Shown: positions 46,546-55,909 of the stretch, in pieces
Layout of the letters: each line of letters opens with the position of its first letter
Position numbering within the stretch: position 1 is the stretch's first letter
Assembly: GCA_038534295.1 (NCBI GenBank)
Contig: JBCAXA010000006.1
Location: 62,001-126,000, forward strand
DNA: 64,000 nucleotides
Source: JBCAXA01 sp038534295
GTDB taxonomy: Bacteria; Pseudomonadota; Gammaproteobacteria; Steroidobacterales; Woeseiaceae
Reading direction: 5' to 3'
Translations under genes and position numbers: made by a program
Notes under the pieces: model-generated
Database searches by the model: none
Told to the model about the DNA's origin: nothing
The model's input: the letters and a program-made list of their open reading frames with translations, nothing else

Positions 46546-48852
46546 ATGGCTAAAGCTCTGTCCAACCCTGGCGCACCCCCGGTGACCCGCACGCTGCGCG
46601 AAAGCGCGCTGTGGGTATTTGGAACGTTCGCGCTCCTGATGTTGGTCGCCCTCGTTACCTATCACCAGGGTGACGTCGGTCCTAGCCAGGCCGGACCGCA
46701 AACGAGCGTGAACAATCGGATCGGCTTTGTCGGCGCGCATTTCGCCGATTTTGCATACATGTTGTTCGGCCGCCCGGCCTTTCTGTTCCCGGTCATGGCG
46801 CTGCTTGCTGGCTGGCTCATCTACCGTAAACGCAACGTGGCGGCGGGGCTCGACGGCCGCGATCTGGCGCTTCGCGGTGCAGGCTTTGTGGCAACGCTAG
46901 CCACATCGTGTGGTCTCGCAACGCTGCACTTCTCCGGCACGGGTCTGCCAGAAACTGCCGGGGGTATTGCCGGCCAATTGGTCGGCCAAACGCTGGCTGA
47001 TGCGATGAGTTTGCTCGGCGCCACGCTGTTGCTGTTTGCACTTTGGCTGGCCTCGGTGTCGCTGTTCTCCGGTATCTCGTGGCTAGCGGTGATGGACCGC
47101 ATCGGCGCCATGACCTTATCGGCAATTGCGACGGCGCGGCGCAGCATCGAATCGATGCGTGACAGAGCGGCAGGGCGGCGGGCGCTGGCCGAGCGCCAGG
47201 AAAGCGTCAAGGAAGCCAAGGTTCGCGCCAAGAACAAATCCAAACCGCGTATCGAGCCGGTTATCACCGAAGTCGAACCGAGCGTGCGCGCCGAGAAGGA
47301 ACGCCAGGTCACGATGTTCGAGACCCAAGGGGACGGTCAGATGCCGGCCCTTTCGCTGTTGAACGATCCACCCGATCGTCGTACCGGGTACTCGGAAGAT
47401 TCGCTGGCCGCCATGTCGCGATTGGTCGAGCTGAAACTCAAAGACTTTGGTATCGACGTCGATGTCGTGTCCGTCCATCCGGGTCCCGTCATCACCCGAT
47501 TCGAACTCGATCCCGCGGCGGGCGTCAAGTCAGCGCAGATTTCCAATCTGGCCAAGGACCTTGCGCGTTCGCTGTCGGTGATCAGCGTGCGGGTCGTCGA
47601 AGTGATTCCCGGCAAGAGCTTCATCGGCCTCGAGATTCCAAACGAGCACCGCGAGCTGGTGACACTCGGTGAGATTCTGCGCTCGCGAGCTTACGACGAG
47701 CACGCGTCGCCGCTGACGCTTGCACTCGGTAAAGACATTGGTGGGCAAAGTGTCGTCGCCGACCTGTCGCGTATGCCGCATCTCATGATCGCAGGTACGA
47801 CCGGTTCCGGTAAGTCGGTAGCCATCAATGCGATGGTGTTGAGTCTTCTCTACAAGTCGACGCCCGATCAGGTACGACTGATCATGATCGATCCGAAGAT
47901 GCTCGAGTTGTCGGTTTACGAAGGTATTCCGCACTTGCTCGCGCCGGTCGTCACGGACATGAAAGAGGCCGCGAACGCGTTGCGTTGGTGCGTGGCAGAA
48001 ATGGAGCGTCGTTACCAACTGATGGCGGCGCTAGGGGTTCGCAACATTGGTGGCTACAACCGCAAAGTCAGCGAGGCCATTGAGGCAGGTGAGCCGCTGA
48101 TCGACCCGACATGGCAGGCGCCCGAGCTGATTGATGACGAGAAGCCAGTGTCGGCGCCGACGCTCGAGCCGCTGCCGTTCATTGTCGTCATTATCGACGA
48201 GCTCGCCGACATGATGATGATTGTCGGCAAAAAGGTCGAAGAGCTGATCGCGCGGCTGGCGCAAAAGGCTAGGGCGTCCGGCGTGCATATGATCCTGGCG
48301 ACGCAGCGGCCATCGGTGGACGTCATTACGGGGCTCATCAAAGCCAATGTCCCGGCACGAATCGCGTTCCAGGTGTCGGCCAAGGTCGACTCCCGGACGA
48401 TTCTCGACCAACAGGGCGCGGAAAACCTGCTGGGCCATGGCGACATGTTGTACCTGCCACCTGGGACGTCTCTGCCCGAGCGTGTGCACGGCGCATTCGT
48501 TGCCGATGCCGAGGTGCACAAGGTGGTCGGTAGTCTGAAAAAAAGCTCTGCACCGCGCTACATCGACGAAATTCTCAGCGGTCCAGACAGTCAGATGACT
48601 GTGGATGGCCTGCCCGGCGATTGGATCGGCGCGGGTGACGACAGTGAACAAGATGCGTTGTACGACCAAGCCGTCAAGATCGTGTTGGAGACGCGCAAAG
48701 CGTCGATATCCGGCGTGCAGCGGCGGCTAAAAATTGGCTACAACCGTGCGGCACGTATGGTCGAGGCTATGGAGGCCGCTGGGCTGGTCGGCCCGTTGCA
48801 GGCGAACGGCTCGCGCGAAATCCTCGTACCGCCCACCAACGAGGAAAATTGA
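46546..48852 (+). CDS. ftsK: DNA translocase FtsK
   Basis: A 768-residue septal DNA pump that clears chromosome dimers and activates XerCD. Four hydrophobic helices fill about residues 20-190, followed by a charged linker. The FtsK/SpoIIIE motor has the alpha-beta core with Walker A GTTGSGKS at 417-424, Walker B VVIIDELADMMM and the LATQRPSVDVITG segment. The C-terminal gamma winged helix (ISGVQRRLKIGYNRAARMVEAME) reads KOPS-type sites. The linker is much shorter than in E. coli (1329 residues). Confidence 0.96.
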   Translation: MAKALSNPGAPPVTRTLRESALWVFGTFALLMLVALVTYHQGDVGPSQAGPQTSVNNRIGFVGAHFADFAYMLFGRPAFLFPVMALLAGWLIYRKRNVAAGLDGRDLALRGAGFVATLATSCGLATLHFSGTGLPETAGGIAGQLVGQTLADAMSLLGATLLLFALWLASVSLFSGISWLAVMDRIGAMTLSAIATARRSIESMRDRAAGRRALAERQESVKEAKVRAKNKSKPRIEPVITEVEPSVRAEKERQVTMFETQGDGQMPALSLLNDPPDRRTGYSEDSLAAMSRLVELKLKDFGIDVDVVSVHPGPVITRFELDPAAGVKSAQISNLAKDLARSLSVISVRVVEVIPGKSFIGLEIPNEHRELVTLGEILRSRAYDEHASPLTLALGKDIGGQSVVADLSRMPHLMIAGTTGSGKSVAINAMVLSLLYKSTPDQVRLIMIDPKMLELSVYEGIPHLLAPVVTDMKEAANALRWCVAEMERRYQLMAALGVRNIGGYNRKVSEAIEAGEPLIDPTWQAPELIDDEKPVSAPTLEPLPFIVVIIDELADMMMIVGKKVEELIARLAQKARASGVHMILATQRPSVDVITGLIKANVPARIAFQVSAKVDSRTILDQQGAENLLGHGDMLYLPPGTSLPERVHGAFVADAEVHKVVGSLKKSSAPRYIDEILSGPDSQMTVDGLPGDWIGAGDDSEQDALYDQAVKIVLETRKASISGVQRRLKIGYNRAARMVEAMEAAGLVGPLQANGSREILVPPTNEEN

Positions 48853-48856
48853 CACG

Positions 48857-49516
48857 ATGATTGCGCTATATCGCCGGGCCGCCGGCGTCGTCAGCCTTTT
48901 GTGCGTCGGCATCGGAACTGCGTATGCCGGTGACACCGAGGCGACGCTTCGCATGTTCCTGGCCGAGACGAACGTGGTTACTGCCAATTTCGAACAGGAA
49001 TTGCGCGACGCGAACGGTCAGGTCGTTGAGGTGTCGTACGGCAGTTTGCTGATTGCGCGGCCAAACCGATTGCGTTGGGACTACACCGAGCCCGATCAGG
49101 TGGTGATGGCCGATGGCGAGCGGCTATGGTTGTTTGATCGCGAAGTTGATCAGGTAACGATATCCGATCAGGCCGACAGCATTGCTGGGTCGCCGGCGGC
49201 ATTGTTGGCCGGCGACGCTGCGGCGCTCGACGAGTTTCGCGTGACGCGCAGCTTCCGCGAAGCCGGTCTCGACTGGCTCGAGCTGCAGCCGGTACGCGAG
49301 GACGGCGATTTCTCGCGCATTCGCATTGCGTTTGATGGCGACTCACTCGCGGCCATGGAATTGGCCGATCAGCTCGAGCAGCGCACGCAAATTCGGTTCG
49401 CAGACGTTGCAACCAACGTAGCAATCGACGACGGACGATTCACGCTCGATATCCCGGACTACGTCGACGTCGTCGACAATTCGACGTCAGCAGCAGACTC
49501 CAACGAGCCACAATGA
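48857..49516 (+). CDS. lolA: Outer-membrane lipoprotein carrier LolA
   Basis: A 219-residue periplasmic chaperone that carries lipoproteins from LolCDE to LolB. A signal peptide spans about residues 1-24 (ending AYA), then a half-barrel with ANFEQELRDANG, GSLLIARPNRLRWDY and DGERLWLFDREVDQVTI, matching LolA. ATG at 48857 is 4 bases after the ftsK stop. A last short acidic tail (SAADSNEPQ) overlaps the next gene by 4 bases. Confidence 0.94.
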   Translation: MIALYRRAAGVVSLLCVGIGTAYAGDTEATLRMFLAETNVVTANFEQELRDANGQVVEVSYGSLLIARPNRLRWDYTEPDQVVMADGERLWLFDREVDQVTISDQADSIAGSPAALLAGDAAALDEFRVTRSFREAGLDWLELQPVREDGDFSRIRIAFDGDSLAAMELADQLEQRTQIRFADVATNVAIDDGRFTLDIPDYVDVVDNSTSAADSNEPQ

Positions 49517-49908
49517 CGGCAGCAGTAATTCGTTGGCCGAGGCTGTGGGTGGGCCTCGGTCTGTTCCTTTGCGTCAACGTTTTCATCGCCTCTATGGTGC
49601 CGCTAAACGCGCTCAGCGCATTCAACATCTGGGATAAGGCGGAGCACGCAGTTGTGTTTGCCGCGCTCAGCGTGTGGTTCAGCGCGCTGGTTCCTCGGCG
49701 GCGTTATGTTTGGCTGGCGCTTGCGCTGCTGGCTTTTGGTGTGTCGATTGAGGTGGGTCAGATGCTGACGGTAGATCGTTCACCCGAAATCGCCGATGTC
49801 GTGGCCGATATCGTTGGCATTTCGGTCGGGCTTGTACTGGCCGCGGCCGGGGCTCGCCATTGGGCGCGTTGGGTCGAATCGCTAACCGCTGCCGTTTTGT
49901 TGCGTTAG
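49513..49908 (+). CDS. VanZ-like small membrane protein
   Basis: A 131-residue protein with four hydrophobic helices and the VanZ-type pattern WDKAEHAVVFAALSVWF near residues 39-55 and SIEVGQMLTVDRSPEIADVVADIVG near 78-102. It starts inside the lolA stop (ATGA). Its function is unknown. In E. coli the place between lolA and serS is taken by rarA. Confidence 0.75.
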   Translation: MTAAVIRWPRLWVGLGLFLCVNVFIASMVPLNALSAFNIWDKAEHAVVFAALSVWFSALVPRRRYVWLALALLAFGVSIEVGQMLTVDRSPEIADVVADIVGISVGLVLAAAGARHWARWVESLTAAVLLR

Positions 49909-50043
49909 TGTGCGTGCGCCGTGCGCACGAACCGGTTTATTATCGGCCGCCGAGGCGTCGCGAATGTCGTCCTAAGCGATGCACGTCCAATCCGAATTCT
50001 TTTGTATGAGGCTTGCCGTTAACCACCGGCTGTCGAAATTGTC

Positions 50044-51333
50044 ATGATTGACCCAAAACTGTTGCGTAGCGACCCAGCCGGTGTCGCTGCCAATCTTGCG
50101 CGGCGCGGCTTTAGTTTCGATGCCGATGCGTTCAGCAAGCTCGATGCCGAGCGCAAAGCGCTGCAAGTCGAAGTCGAGGCGCTCCGCAAACAACGCAACG
50201 ACAGCGCCAAACAAATCGGCCAAGCAAAGGCGCGCGGCGAGGATCCAGCGCCGCTTCTTGCGGCTGTGCAGAATCTCGGTGATTCGCTAGACACGGCCAG
50301 CCAGCGTCTTGATTCGGCGCAAGCCGAGCTCAGCGCCCTCGTTGAGGGCATGCCAAACCTTTTGTACGACGATGTACCGGACGGTCCCGATGAATCGGCC
50401 AATGTCGAAATACGCCGCAACGGCGAACCAGCCACGTTCGCTTTCGAGCCGCGCGACCACGTCGAGATCGGCGAAGCATTGCGGGGGATCGACTTCGAGG
50501 CCGCAGCCGGCATTTCGGGTTCGCGTTTTTCGGTGCTCCGCGGCGGTGTTGCGAGACTGCAGCGTGCGCTGATCCAGTTCATGCTCGATCTGCATACCAA
50601 CGAACACGGCTACGAAGAGGTCTATGTGCCGTATCTCGTTGAGCCGCACGCGATGCACGGGACCGGGCAGCTGCCAAAGTTCGCCGCCGATTCGTTTCGC
50701 ACCGACGGCGAGCGCGAGCTTTACTTGATTCCGACCGCCGAAGTGCCGGTAACCAATCTCGCGCGCGGCGCCATTCTCGATGCAGCCGATCTGCCGTTGA
50801 AATTCGTTGCGCACACACCGTGCTTTCGTTCCGAAGCGGGCTCTTACGGGCGCGATACGCGCGGCATGATTCGCCAGCATCAATTCGAAAAAGTCGAAAT
50901 GGTGCAGCTGGTCATGCCGGAGGACTCGGCCGATGCACTCGAGAGCCTAACCGGTCATGCCGAAACGGTGCTCAAGCGCCTGGAACTCCCATATCGAGTT
51001 GTCACGTTGGCCAGCGGCGATGTGGGTTTCTCTGCCGCGAAAACCTACGACTTAGAAGTTTGGCTGCCGGGGCAGAGCGCGTATCGAGAAATCTCGTCGT
51101 GTTCCAATTTCACGTCGTTCCAAGCGCGCCGCATGCAGGCTAGATTTCGGCGTCGTGACGGCGAAAAACCCGAGCTCGTGCACACACTCAACGGTTCCGG
51201 TTTGGCCGCCGGCCGCTGTTTGGTTGCGGTGCTGGAGAACTTTCAGAGCGCCGATGGCACCGTTGCGATTCCCGACGCGTTACGACCGTATCTCGGCGGT
51301 CAGTCGGCGTTGAAGCCTCAGTCGTCGGCGTAG
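50044..51333 (+). CDS. serS: Serine-tRNA ligase
   Basis: A 429-residue class II aminoacyl-tRNA synthetase. A coiled-coil tRNA-binding arm spans about residues 30-105. The catalytic domain carries motif 2 (FRSEAGSYGRDTRGMIRQH near 261-279) and motif 3 (NGSGLAAGR near 381-389), with EEVYVPYLV and IPTAEVPVTN between. It is complete. The stop overlaps the convergent antiporter gene by 16 bases. A substrate tRNA-Ser lies at 58.7 kb. Confidence 0.97.
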   Translation: MIDPKLLRSDPAGVAANLARRGFSFDADAFSKLDAERKALQVEVEALRKQRNDSAKQIGQAKARGEDPAPLLAAVQNLGDSLDTASQRLDSAQAELSALVEGMPNLLYDDVPDGPDESANVEIRRNGEPATFAFEPRDHVEIGEALRGIDFEAAAGISGSRFSVLRGGVARLQRALIQFMLDLHTNEHGYEEVYVPYLVEPHAMHGTGQLPKFAADSFRTDGERELYLIPTAEVPVTNLARGAILDAADLPLKFVAHTPCFRSEAGSYGRDTRGMIRQHQFEKVEMVQLVMPEDSADALESLTGHAETVLKRLELPYRVVTLASGDVGFSAAKTYDLEVWLPGQSAYREISSCSNFTSFQARRMQARFRRRDGEKPELVHTLNGSGLAAGRCLVAVLENFQSADGTVAIPDALRPYLGGQSALKPQSSA

Positions 51334-53273
51334 CTGCCGGCGACGGCCGGCGTGGCACCGGGCGCAGGCCCTGAGCGCCGTTCCGCGGGCTGCCCCAGCA
51401 CTTTGAGCGCAATCACCAGCGCGGCAATACCGACGGCGAAGCCGATCCACCACGGCATACCAAAGCCAGCTGGCAAGGTGCCAAACATCACCGCAACGAC
51501 TCCAACCAGCAGCGCGTACGGTAACTGCGTTCGCACGTGTTCGATGTGATCACAGCCGCTGGCGATCGACGACAACACGGTAGTGTCGGATATCGGCGAG
51601 CAGTGGTCGCCGAACACCGAACCGGCAAGATTGCAGGCAATAGCCGAGTAAAGAATGTGGCTGTAGGCCAGCGGGTCGCCGGTATCGAGCATCAGCGCCC
51701 ACGTCAGCGGTACGAGCAACGGGATGAGAATACCCATCGTGCCCCAGGCCGTGCCGGTCGAAAATGACGTGACAGCCGAAAGCACGAAGACGACGGCGGG
51801 CAAAACCGCGAGCGGCAGGGCATCGCCCAGAATCGACACCAGATAGTCGGCAGTCGACAAATCGTTGCTGACGTCGGCGAGCGCCCAGGCCAGGGTCAGC
51901 ACAATCATCGTAAATAGCATGATCCGTACGCCGGCATACCAAGCGTCGATGCATTCGTTCAAGGTCATCAGTCGCTGACCGACCGCGAGCAAAATCGCTG
52001 ACGACGCGCCGAGTAGTGACGCCCACATCAGTGATTTGTAAGGATCGGCTTCACCTAAGATGGTCGCCAACCCAGCGGGTTCGTCGAGACCGGCCGTGCC
52101 GGTCAGATACAGTCCGACGAATAGGCTGACTACGAGCACGGCGATCGGTATCAATGCATTGAGTGCGCGTTCCTCGATGCCGGGTTTGCATTCCAGGTGC
52201 TCGTCATTGCTCGCCTCGTTCGCGGCACTGGGCGCTGTCGAATCGACACCGCTGCCACGGGCTTTGCGCTCGGCGGTCAGCATCGGCCCAAAGTCGCGGC
52301 CGGTAGCAGCAACCAGCAGTACGAACAGGATCGCCAGGAACGGATAGAAGCTGTACATCAGCGAGTGCAGAAAAACGGTATAGCCCGACTGGTCAAAGCC
52401 GTCGATGTTGACCAACGCGTCGTCGATGAGACCAACCTGATAGCCGATCCACGTCGTTGCGACGGCGACGCAGGCAACCGGCGATGCCGTTGAGTCGACG
52501 ATGTACGCAAGTTTCTCGCGTGAGATGCGCAGCCGATCGCTCAACGGTCGCGCGGTGTTGCCGACCACCAAGGTATTGCCGTAATCGTCGAAGAAAATCA
52601 CCAGTCCCATGGCCCATATCGAGACCTGTCCGGAAATGGCGGTGCGCGCTTTGGAGACAATCATCCTGACAATTGCCGACATGCCGCCAACACGCGTAAT
52701 GACGCCGACCATGCCGCCGATCATCATCGAAAACAGAATAATGGTGATGTGATCGACGTCGGCCAGCGAACCCGTTACGTAGATCTGGAATCCGTCCAAC
52801 AAACCGCGCAGGGCGCCGAGAGGCGTAAAGCCCTGAATGGCCATGGCGCCGAACCAAATACCTGCCACCAGCGCCGGTATGACACTGCGCACGGCCAATG
52901 CAAGGACGATCGCGAGAAACGGCGGCAATATCGATAGCCAGCCAGCGATGACCCGTTGCGAGCCGGTGACTTCGCCGCCTTGCATGTCGCGAACCAACAT
53001 TTCGTTGCGGCCGGAACGATCGAAGATGACGTCGGCAAAACGGGCGGTGCCGTCGGCATTGACACGGGTTGTATACGTGCTTCTGGTCGGGTCGTTACCG
53101 GCGACGATCAATGTGGCTGTGTCGCCAGGTGGCAAGCCGGTCGCGCTGATGTCGGCGCCGATGCCGGCGAGTGCGACTTTCGCCGGTTCGATGTCTTGTG
53201 CGCCGGCGACGGCGCTCGTCGCAAGCAGTACCACGGCGATGCATGCGTGGCGCAGGGTACGTGCAGGTTTCAA
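51318..53273 (-). CDS. NhaC-family Na+/H+ antiporter with an exported N-terminal domain
   Basis: A 651-residue protein. It starts with TTG at 53273, as no in-frame ATG precedes the signal. A signal peptide (about residues 1-25, ending AGA) is followed by about 85 residues of Gly/Thr-rich beta-type sequence, then a membrane domain with roughly twelve helices (from about 110). VIFFDDYGNTLVVGN and the C-terminal GTAWGTMGILIPL and GSVFGDHCSPISDTT are strongly NhaC-like. The transported ions are inferred from family only. The N-terminal domain should face the periplasm. Confidence 0.85.
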   Translation of the reverse strand: MKPARTLRHACIAVVLLATSAVAGAQDIEPAKVALAGIGADISATGLPPGDTATLIVAGNDPTRSTYTTRVNADGTARFADVIFDRSGRNEMLVRDMQGGEVTGSQRVIAGWLSILPPFLAIVLALAVRSVIPALVAGIWFGAMAIQGFTPLGALRGLLDGFQIYVTGSLADVDHITIILFSMMIGGMVGVITRVGGMSAIVRMIVSKARTAISGQVSIWAMGLVIFFDDYGNTLVVGNTARPLSDRLRISREKLAYIVDSTASPVACVAVATTWIGYQVGLIDDALVNIDGFDQSGYTVFLHSLMYSFYPFLAILFVLLVAATGRDFGPMLTAERKARGSGVDSTAPSAANEASNDEHLECKPGIEERALNALIPIAVLVVSLFVGLYLTGTAGLDEPAGLATILGEADPYKSLMWASLLGASSAILLAVGQRLMTLNECIDAWYAGVRIMLFTMIVLTLAWALADVSNDLSTADYLVSILGDALPLAVLPAVVFVLSAVTSFSTGTAWGTMGILIPLLVPLTWALMLDTGDPLAYSHILYSAIACNLAGSVFGDHCSPISDTTVLSSIASGCDHIEHVRTQLPYALLVGVVAVMFGTLPAGFGMPWWIGFAVGIAALVIALKVLGQPAERRSGPAPGATPAVAGSYADD

Positions 53274-53342
53274 AAGGCGGTCCCGCCTGACAGACCGGTC
53301 GATGATAGCATGCGCGTTGGTTCATCCATTGGCCGCTGCCAA

Positions 53343-54323
53343 ATGATCAACGTCAACGACATTGCGGCCGCCGACCAGCGTTGTCGCGACGGCGAACACG
53401 CGATATTCGAAACGCCGCTGACGCCGAGCCCAATGCTGAGCGCCATCTGCAATGCTGACGTGTATTTGAAACACGAGCAGATGCAGCGCACCGGCTCGTT
53501 CAAATATCGCGGTGCTCTGAACACGCTGCTGCTCGCACGCGAGCGCGGCGCCTCACCGGCAGTGGTTGCGGCGTCCAGCGGCAATCACGGTCTGGCGGTC
53601 GCTACAGCGGCTCGCGCTACAGGATTCACCGCGACCGTTTACGTTCCGGCTACGGCCGACCCGGCAAAGCTGGCCGCCATTCAAGGGGCCGGTGCGATGC
53701 TCGAGACCGTGGACGGCGATTCGCTCCAAGCCGAGCTGACCGCAAGAGAGGTTGCCAGTCGCGCCGGCAACTTGTTTATTTCGCCGTATAACGATCCCGA
53801 TGTCGTTGCCGGCCAGGGGACAATTGGTCTAGAGCTCATGCGGCAATGCTCAACAGCAGACCGAGTGATCGTTGCGGTTGGGGGCGGTGGCCTGATGAGC
53901 GGCATCGCCACCGCCATGCGTGAATCCGGCAGCAGCGCGAAGTTTGTAGGCGTGTGGCCAGAGGTGGCTTGCTCGATGTACCGTTGTTTGGAAGCGGGCA
54001 AGATCATCGACGTCGCGGAAGACGTGACGTTGTCTGACGGCACTGCCGGTGGCGTTGAGCAGGGTGCGATTACGTTTGGCCTGTTGGCGAGCTTGCTGGA
54101 CGAGCGCTGGTTGATAAGCGAGCGAGCCATTGGCGAAGCCATGCGCTGGCTCGCACAAAACGAGCACCTGCTCGTTGAGGGGTCGGCGGCCATGGCAGTT
54201 GCGCCGCTGCTTGCGGCTCGTACGGAGCTAGCCGGTAGACGGGTCGTGGTTGTGTTGTGCGGGCGCAATATTGCGTTGGAGCGATTTCTCGCTGCCGTTG
54301 AGCGAGCGTCGGCGCCGTTGTGA
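53343..54323 (+). CDS. Threonine/serine dehydratase (PLP-dependent)
   Basis: A 326-residue fold-type II PLP enzyme. The Schiff-base Lys54 lies in GSFKYRGA, the SSGNHG loop near residues 79-84 binds the substrate carboxylate, and VGGGGLMSG near 180-188 binds the PLP phosphate. There is no C-terminal ACT domain, so it resembles the short serine racemase/catabolic dehydratase group. The ATG at 53343 gives a typical N-terminus; another in-frame ATG at 53310 is possible. Both lie in the gap divergent from the antiporter gene. Confidence 0.87.
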   Translation: MINVNDIAAADQRCRDGEHAIFETPLTPSPMLSAICNADVYLKHEQMQRTGSFKYRGALNTLLLARERGASPAVVAASSGNHGLAVATAARATGFTATVYVPATADPAKLAAIQGAGAMLETVDGDSLQAELTAREVASRAGNLFISPYNDPDVVAGQGTIGLELMRQCSTADRVIVAVGGGGLMSGIATAMRESGSSAKFVGVWPEVACSMYRCLEAGKIIDVAEDVTLSDGTAGGVEQGAITFGLLASLLDERWLISERAIGEAMRWLAQNEHLLVEGSAAMAVAPLLAARTELAGRRVVVVLCGRNIALERFLAAVERASAPL

Positions 54324-54385
54324 AATCCGCCAGCATCCGTGGCATGAAATCGTTAGAGTACTTAAGCAGCTAGGAGCGAGCATCG

Positions 54386-55267
54386 ATGTCGAAACGCGAG
54401 TTGAATCCAGAGATCGTCACGCTGTATGACGATTACTGTCACGGGTATATCGATCGCCGGGAGTTTTTTCGCCGCGCCGCCAAACTCGGTGTCGGCGCTG
54501 CCGCCGGTATCGGGCTTGCGAGCAGCATGCTGCCGCGCTACGCCGAGGCCCAAACGATTTCCTTTACCGACGATCGTATGCGTGCGCGCTACGTCACGTA
54601 CGCCTCGCCGGGCGGCAATTCCGGCGCAATGCGTGGATATTTGGTAACGCCGACGGCGGAAGGGCCGCACCGGCCGGTTCTGGTCATTCATGAAAACCGT
54701 GGCCTCAATCCGCATATCGAGGATGTGGCGCGACGCGCGGCTGTGGCCGGTTTCGTCGCATTGGCACCTGACGGACTAGCGCCGGTCGGCGGCTATCCAG
54801 GCAATGACGACGACGGTCGGACGTTGCAACGCGGGCTTGACCGGCAAAAGCTTCTCACCGACATGAAAAACAGTGCGCTGTACCTCGCCGAGCTTGATGC
54901 CGCTACCGGGCCGCTTGGCGTTACCGGTTTTTGCTGGGGTGGGTACGCAACAAACTGGCTTGCGTCAGAGTTGGGTGATCGAATCGCCGCCGCGGTGCCG
55001 TTCTATGGCTCGGGCGTTGACGCGGCTGCAGTAAGTGGCATTCGGGCGAAAATGCTGGTTCAAGCTGCCGAGAACGATGGCCGCATCAACGCGGCATGGC
55101 CGGATTTCGAAGCCGCGTTGAAGGCCAATGGCGTCGACTATCAGCGCCACCTTTATCCAGGCACGAACCACGGATTTCACAACAACTCGACGCCTCGCTA
55201 CGACGAAGCTGCCGCTAAGCTCGCGTGGGAGCGCACGCTCGCGTTTTTCGACCAGCACTTGGGGTAA
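54386..55267 (+). CDS. Exported dienelactone hydrolase family protein (Tat-type signal)
   Basis: A 293-residue alpha/beta hydrolase. The N-terminus carries DRREFFRRAAKLG near residues 23-35 and a hydrophobic stretch to about 55, which fits a Tat signal. The catalytic triad is Cys183 (GFCWGG), Asp231 (ENDGRIN) and His262 (NHGFHN), as in dienelactone hydrolases. AGG-AG lies 9 bases upstream of the start. The substrate is unknown; location should be periplasmic. Confidence 0.87.
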   Translation: MSKRELNPEIVTLYDDYCHGYIDRREFFRRAAKLGVGAAAGIGLASSMLPRYAEAQTISFTDDRMRARYVTYASPGGNSGAMRGYLVTPTAEGPHRPVLVIHENRGLNPHIEDVARRAAVAGFVALAPDGLAPVGGYPGNDDDGRTLQRGLDRQKLLTDMKNSALYLAELDAATGPLGVTGFCWGGYATNWLASELGDRIAAAVPFYGSGVDAAAVSGIRAKMLVQAAENDGRINAAWPDFEAALKANGVDYQRHLYPGTNHGFHNNSTPRYDEAAAKLAWERTLAFFDQHLG

Positions 55268-55269
55268 CC

Positions 55270-55295
55270 GCTCAGCCGCCGATCGTCGGCCGAGC
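55270..55295. terminator. Possible bidirectional hairpin between convergent genes
   Basis: An imperfect 26-base palindrome (GCTC...GAGC outer arms, GCCG/CGGC inner arms) sits in the 34-base gap between two convergent stops. No T-run follows, so termination is only suggested. Confidence 0.3.
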
Positions 55296-55301
55296 CGCGG
55301 T

Positions 55302-55520
55302 CTACTCGGGACCCCATTTGATCTGAAACTCGATCTCCTCGTGGCCGTCGGCGCGTTCGTGTTCGATGTTGTAGATCGCGCGCACCGGAACATAAATCCG
55401 CTCGCCAGCGATCTGAATCTCGAACTGCTCGCCGGACTCGATGCAGTCCGCAAGTCGCCTTAGCTTGGCGACGAACTCGCTGTCTGAGTAGGTCTTTTCG
55501 ATATCGCGTTCGTCAGGCAT
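55302..55520 (-). CDS. Amphi-Trp domain-containing small protein
   Basis: A 72-residue protein ending IEFQIKWGPE. It contains an N-terminal helical part (DSEFVAKLRRLADCIESG), a central GERIYVPVRA strand and the terminal Trp of the short amphi-Trp family. A GGAG Shine-Dalgarno precedes the ATG at 55520. Its function is unknown. Confidence 0.7.
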   Translation of the reverse strand: MPDERDIEKTYSDSEFVAKLRRLADCIESGEQFEIQIAGERIYVPVRAIYNIEHERADGHEEIEFQIKWGPE

Positions 55521-55909
55521 GAGCAGTCTCCCGTCTATTGATCGTCGGTCGGTTTATTGAGCAACAGGTTCAGTATCGCTCGATTGTCATGACCGCTCTG
55601 CGACGCCGCCCCAAATAGCGGAAACGCCGGCAGCTCCGGCTCGAAGTGTCGTTGCGCATCGGTTTGGCGGCGGCGAAAAGCCCACGCATCCAGATGTTAC
55701 GTCACGATTATTGTCATCTTCGTGACAGGCGCATACTGGTTGGCAGGTGCCTTCAAGGCGGCACGTTCATCCGGCGGCAACCGTCAACCACCGCCGCCAT
55801 CGTACTACCGTTGACGACGGCTGCAGCGGCGCCTGCATCGGCTGCTTTGACGAGATAATTGGCGCCAACTCGATTTCGTGCGAGCGTAGGGGAAAACAGC
55901 CCGGAGCTT
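55521..55909. other. 389-base divergent spacer before the molybdenum hydroxylase genes
   Basis: No gene is supported. It holds the inverted repeat at 55701-55726 and several GC-rich short repeats (GCGGCG, GCCGCC). Confidence 0.5.
55701..55726. promoter_or_regulatory. Perfect inverted repeat, possible operator
   Basis: GTCACGA (55701-55707) and TCGTGAC (55720-55726) are separated by 12 bases. A TTGTCA -35-like box overlaps it at 55711-55716. The spacing (19 bases centre to centre) suits a dimeric regulator that could control the oxidoreductase genes at 55910 or the amphi-Trp gene. No regulator gene lies next to it. Confidence 0.4.

Noticed and set aside
49910..49935. GTGCG/CGCAC inverted repeat after the VanZ-like gene as a terminator
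   Set aside because: Short stem, large loop and no T-run directly after it.
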